Origin: Temnopleurus reevesii
Lineage: Eukaryota > Echinodermata > Echinoidea > Temnopleuroida > Temnopleuridae
Length of the DNA stretch: 64,000 bases
NCBI GenBank assembly: GCA_036244855.1
Contig: BQKZ01000034.1
Span: 205,559 to 269,558, forward strand
Reading direction: 5' to 3'
Below the pieces are notes generated by a model that ran no database searches, had not been told where the DNA came from, and was given only the letters and a program-made list of their open reading frames with translations. Position numbers and translations under genes: made by a program. Shown here piece after piece: positions 58,993-64,000 of the stretch. The stretch's first letter is position 1; every line of letters begins with the position of its first letter.

Positions 58993-59980
58993 TGAGGGGG
59001 CTGTCAAAAATGTGCCAACGTGGAACTTATGACTCATCAGGCCTTTTAATACACTCAATGACCAGCGACCCAAGCAATGGGGTTAGTCTGAAGTTGAAGA
59101 CCCTTGAAGGGGCTTTGTTATTAAACCTAAGCCCCTTCCAAACCTTTCAATTACTTAATAAGGCAATATTTCAGCAAAAATGTATTTTCGCAATTTTGGA
59201 CCAGTTTCACATATTGGTGTCGTATATTCACGTTTCGACAGTGTTTGTACACATATCCATTTGTATCATACAAATTTGAATTTTTACAAGGCATGGACCA
59301 CAGTTTTCACGAAAATAAAGCCACCGCAATAAATTCAACTGCTACAGCAATCAGTTTGAAATTGCCCTAATGCAACCAAAAGATGGTACTCGACAGGTCT
59401 GTTGCACTGCTCTTTCTCCAAAAACCAGAAACATCTGAATAGATACAAATCTGCCAGTGTCCCCGCGGTTCTAAGCATACATAAATGACACTCTTCTTGC
59501 TTTTCCACTCTCTCCATGCAAAGGATTTTGTATAAAATAAAGCAATTTGTAACAGAAATATGCCACAAGATTATTGGCTCAAAAAGCTTTACATGTAGCT
59601 GCAATGAAATGTTTACCCATGTTAAAATGCCCAAATCTATTCCACAATGACTGTAAAATATAGCGTCTGCATGTGCACACTGGTAAATACTGGGGTAAGG
59701 GGGGGGGGGGGGTGATGTGAGAGGTTTGAAAATCCTTTAATTCCAGCTTTATAACCATTTCCAACCAGTAAGTGACAACCTCTATTGTGCTACCTATGGA
59801 TTTTAACACTAAATAATAAGGGTTAGGACACAAAGACCATGGAACCATTTTATCCGCTGAACATAAGATGATGCAATACCAGTAGAAAATCAATGGCATT
59901 TACTCCCAGGTCAGTCAAACTGCTTAAACAAACCCACATGGCAGAAGCATGTCAAAACACTGTTCTGGCGGTTGTGTTTT
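58993..59980. other. Upstream intergenic, no feature seen
   Basis: A poly-G run at about 59700-59712. No supported gene. Confidence 0.4.
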
Positions 59981-59982
59981 TC

Positions 59983-60620
59983 AACTTCAGAGCAGTGTTC
60001 GCACCCAGTTCTCTGACTTCCTAAAAAGTTAATTCATTGTTTTGGATTTGCACATGTAGATCTATTCATTCTGAATAATAATCGTCTCTCTGCAATTTTG
60101 TTTTTCATGGTTTAAACTTAACCATCTTTTGGTCCAGATTTTCTAACTTCAGAGATCTGTTTGCTACCTATTCTCCGACTTTAAAAACAAGTCCATTCAT
60201 TGTCTTGCCTTCTGAAGTGTTGGATTGCACATGTAGATCTATTTATTCTGAATAATAATTTGAACCTGGGAAAACATGTAAATAATTGTCTCTCTGCAAT
60301 TTTTTCCCAAGGTTTAAATTTATCATTTTGGTCAAGGTTCTCCAACTTCAGAGCTGTGTTTGCAACGGGTTCTCTGACTTTCAAAAAAGTCAATCCCTTG
60401 TCTGGCAAGTAAAAGAGTTGGATAGCGCATACACCTAGATGTAGATAATCTAGGAATTCTGAATAATAATAAATGAAGAAAATGTAATCAAATTTTGGCC
60501 AAGGTTATGAACTTCAGGGCAGTGTTTGCAACCTGTTCTCCGACTTCCAAAACGTCTAGCATTTGTCGAGACTTCGAAAAGAGTTGAATAGCGCACAAAC
60601 TGTACTTATCTTGGTGAAAC
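59983..60620. repeat. Tandem repeat, four units of about 162-199 bp
   Basis: Each unit starts AACTTCAGAG or AACTTCAGGG (59983, 60145, 60344, 60510). Each continues TGTTTGC or TGTTCGC, TTCTC(C/T)GACTT and, in three of the four, ATTCTGAATAATAAT. Units are diverged from each other. Confidence 0.8.
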
Positions 60621-63600
60621 AAATTAATAATTCACTCTATTCTTTTAATGGTATAAATTTAATCAAAATTTGATATAAAGGCTATTTTTTTTAGGGCAGG
60701 TTCTATGTATTCATTCTTATCTTATCTTATCTGCAGGCATTTATACACAATATGTCAAACTGAGCAATTCAAATTTGTGCATGTTTCTTACAATTGAACA
60801 CTACTTGGAAATTAGTTTGTAGTACTTGTTGCTATGTCGGAGCTTCCAGCAAGCTTTAGGGCTGTCAAGAACAGCCATGGTGTATGGAGTACACATAACA
60901 TTTGCATATTAACTTTTAAACGGGTACATGTACATGAAATCAACATAACAGAGGTATCAGAGTCAACAAATGTCTCTTCTATTGTATATCATTAAGTCAA
61001 ATGAAAGGAACATTAAACAAAATTACTCAGAAATGCCAATATGGACATCCATTGAAAAAAAAAACACTCCCAAAACAAAGAAAGAGTAAGGAAGCACATT
61101 AATCACATGTCCTCAGTAGTAGCGCCACTGCACTGTCTACATGTTCCACTCAGAATACAAATCTACGTGTACTTACTGTATACTAACTAGCATTCAATTC
61201 AATGTGGGGTCATTGTCACTTCAAAACATGTGGCAATACCAGGATATCGCCGACAACATATTCATTGACTGCCGTGGAAATTCATTCCTGCCAAAAATTG
61301 TATTTCGACTCTCTCTAGCCAAGAACAGGCAAGCCTTACAAATGACATGAAAAAGGGACCTTCCAAATCCAATGTATTCCACACATGTATTGAATGAACT
61401 GTACAACGACAGCGCCAATGTGTTGACAGAGAATAGAGAAAATAGCGTGCAATTTAGGTGACCCTGACCCTAGTCTTGCTTCAAGCAGAAAAGGCTGATT
61501 TGTAAGCAAATTTTACATACAATTTTTGTAGGAGCGTATTTATGCTGCATGAATTGCCTCATAAACTTGTGTTTGGTTATTTTGATGAAAAATTGATTGT
61601 ATCTATATCACTTAATTCTATTTCTGGGGACTAAAATGACAGTTGTCCCCCCTTGCTTTTAATTCAGCTAATAAAACCAAACAATTCAAAGTTCAAGTAC
61701 CATGAAGGCCAGAGCATTCTCAAAGAATTACTAAAGTGCAGGCCAGTTAGGGAACACATGAATTGAAATATTGATACTTATTAAAAAGGATACCCCTTCC
61801 CCCTAAAAAAAGATTGTAAGTCAAAGAGCATCATGACCATTAACTTACTATTCAGGTAATGTGATCATTTAAGCCTGCCCCCCCCCAAAAAAAAACCCCC
61901 ACACATTGTGAACATTTTTCCAAATAAACTTAAACTTTCCCCAAAACAATTTACTGGTCAGGAGCATTTTTTTACAACATAGTATACACCCCAAATATCA
62001 AACTATTTTCATAAACATAAAAAATCTGCAATGCAGTTGAACTTCCCCTGAACTAAAGAAAAAATGAGAGCAATTTTGTCCGAGTGCTTAGCATTCAGGT
62101 TAAAACACTTGAAACAATAATAAACACACCATACCATATGGAACAGAAGCAAAACATTGTAGTTTTTAAAGCGAGTTAGTGAAAATAGGAAATCAAATTT
62201 GGTCATCAGTTTCCTGTTCTTTGTATACATGTACCTGTAGATTGGCAACCTGCCATTTTTATGACATTGTTCGATAAGACAAGATTTAGAAAACAGATTA
62301 TCGCATATACAATGTAAGAGATGCAAACCTTTCGAAACTATGAACGAGGATGGATATTAATATGTGCACCATCGAACAGCTGAACCAAACAGAGAAAGCT
62401 TATGCACTATAGTTATTGGTATAACATAATATTAGGTTCACATGTTTTTGTCATTCACATTTTAATATCTATCTGCAAGCATATATTCCAGAATTGACAG
62501 CTCTGATACTCCCGGTCACAATTCTTTGCTTACATGTACATTTAATAGGCATCACTGGATCATACTGTTCTTAGCATTTATAGTGATAGCAGGTCACAAA
62601 GAATTGACTTGCATTGTACGCAGGAGTCTGTCTGCGTAAATTACGGTTCGATTTGAGTTTTTAGATTTTACTGCGATGAAAGACAAAAATTGTAAATTTC
62701 AATTTTCAAGTATGGTACATCATGCACCACCAGAGAATATTAAATTTTTTATGCAGCAAAAAGTTGATGCTTTTTACGTCTAAAATTTCAAGAAAAAATC
62801 TATAAATGCTTTACACCAAATGATTAATATATTTGCGCGCAGGGAAAATTTTCATAGAATCACATCCCACTTTGCTATGAATTTTAGCATGATTTCTACA
62901 AAAAGATATTTGGATTAGCAACTCATTCACATATAATTGTACAGTAAACAATTGGAAATGTTTTCTAAAGATATAAAATTGTTGATAAAATGTGAAAACT
63001 AAAATTATTCCCTCACGAGTAATCTGAAATCATACTTTGTATCTACATGTATATGAATGGCACTTCCTCGATATCATTTTTAGTTGCAGGTAGAAGTAGG
63101 GCACTGATAATATTGATGCTTGACAGATGACCCAGCCTAGATATCAGTCGACCATGCGTACTCATGAATAAATTATCCTTTTCAGGAGATTGATGAATGA
63201 TTAATTCTAGCAAAAGCATCTTTTCAAATAAATTAGCGTTCAGTAACTCACATGGAAAATAAGAGAATACATGTAAGACTATTTACTTGACATTTCTGAA
63301 TTCAGTGTAAATTTGACACAAGTTCTGATGCACTTGAAACATGAGGCTGTGTTGTTTGAAATTTTTTTTTAGTTTGAAGATTTTTTTAAGGTGAGAGAGG
63401 TTTGTTTGAACCAAAACCATTTTGAATGGGAATTTGATGTAACAGTGTACATTCTTATATGCAACTCTTCCATTCATCAGACACAAGTTTCTGATTATTT
63501 ACTCTGTAAATTCTCCTGCCTTTACAAAAATCTCAAACAAGATAATTCAGGGAATAATTTTCCTGGTATCGCATTACAATTTGCTACGCATTTTAGCATG

Positions 63601-64000
63601 ATTGCTATACAGAAGATGTTTTGTTTAGCAAATTTTTCAGATAGTACTGGACAGGAAAGTGTTTGGAAATGTTTCCTCAATGTCTACAACTGCTAATCAA
63701 ATGTGAAAACATAGATTATTCTCTAATTATTTGTACAAAGACATGTTTTCCACCTTCATTAAAGCCCAAGTATAGTTTTGGTAAAAGCGAATATTTTTAT
63801 CGCCAAATTTTGTCTTCAAATCTACTTAAAAAGAAACATGATATCATGAACATTTTGTACAAAAGAATGTACAAAAAATTAACAAGTTTTGGAAAAGTTA
63901 TAACCTAAAGTGTGGAAAATATTTTAGCGTCGTAGCCCCCGACGCGAATTCAATATTTTCTTTTTTGATAAAGGACAGCTTCTCATGAACAGAATTGGAT
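60621..64000. other. Upstream intergenic, only repeat fragments seen
   Basis: AT-rich sequence. Two diverged copies of the repeat at 51540 lie at about 62860-63030 and 63550-63740. No gene recognised up to the window edge. Confidence 0.4.

Overview
The window is animal nuclear DNA: split genes with GT-AG introns, AT-rich introns full of short transposon relics, microsatellites and a tRNA-headed SINE. The protein sequences and the repeat content fit a marine invertebrate deuterostome, most likely a sea urchin. The species is inferred, not proven.

Two protein-coding genes are recognisable and they converge tail to tail. (1) Plus strand, 1-7557: the 3' part of a SPEN/SHARP (split ends, Msx2-interacting protein) gene. 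It has one huge low-complexity exon, open at the left edge, then three small exons encoding the C-terminal SPOC corepressor-binding domain. (2) Minus strand, 54256 down to 17151: a complete p53/p63/p73-family gene with SAM domain. I could join 13 coding exons with matching splice phases into a 715-residue protein: transactivation motif, proline-rich linker, DNA-binding domain with all zinc ligands, tetramerisation domain, Q/P-rich linker, SAM domain, and a C-terminal segment resembling the p63 transactivation-inhibitory (TI) motif.

The middle of the p53-family gene (exons 5-9) appears twice, as two near-identical blocks of almost 10 kb (20801-30745 and 30747-about 40492) separated by one N. 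This is best read as two haplotypes laid end to end by the assembly. It is still informative, because the copies show presence/absence of small inverted-repeat insertions and a lost splice acceptor.

The most unusual feature is exon-fragment duplication throughout the p53-family gene. Duplicated pieces of exons 3, 5, 7, 11, 12 and 13 lie beside the parent exons. Most have decayed. The first extra copy of the last exon (16929-17150) differs from its parent at 25 of 58 codons, of which 22 are synonymous. That is a strong signature of protein-level selection on an unannotated alternative C-terminus.

The rest is intron and intergenic DNA: a piggyBac-like TTAA element (13784-14558), a pogo-like MITE family, a six-copy TIR family starting GGGGGTGTTGTTC, a 169-bp near-perfect palindrome, several tandem repeats, a GA-rich tract (11270-12120), and an upstream region (55-64 kb) in which I see repeats but no convincing gene.
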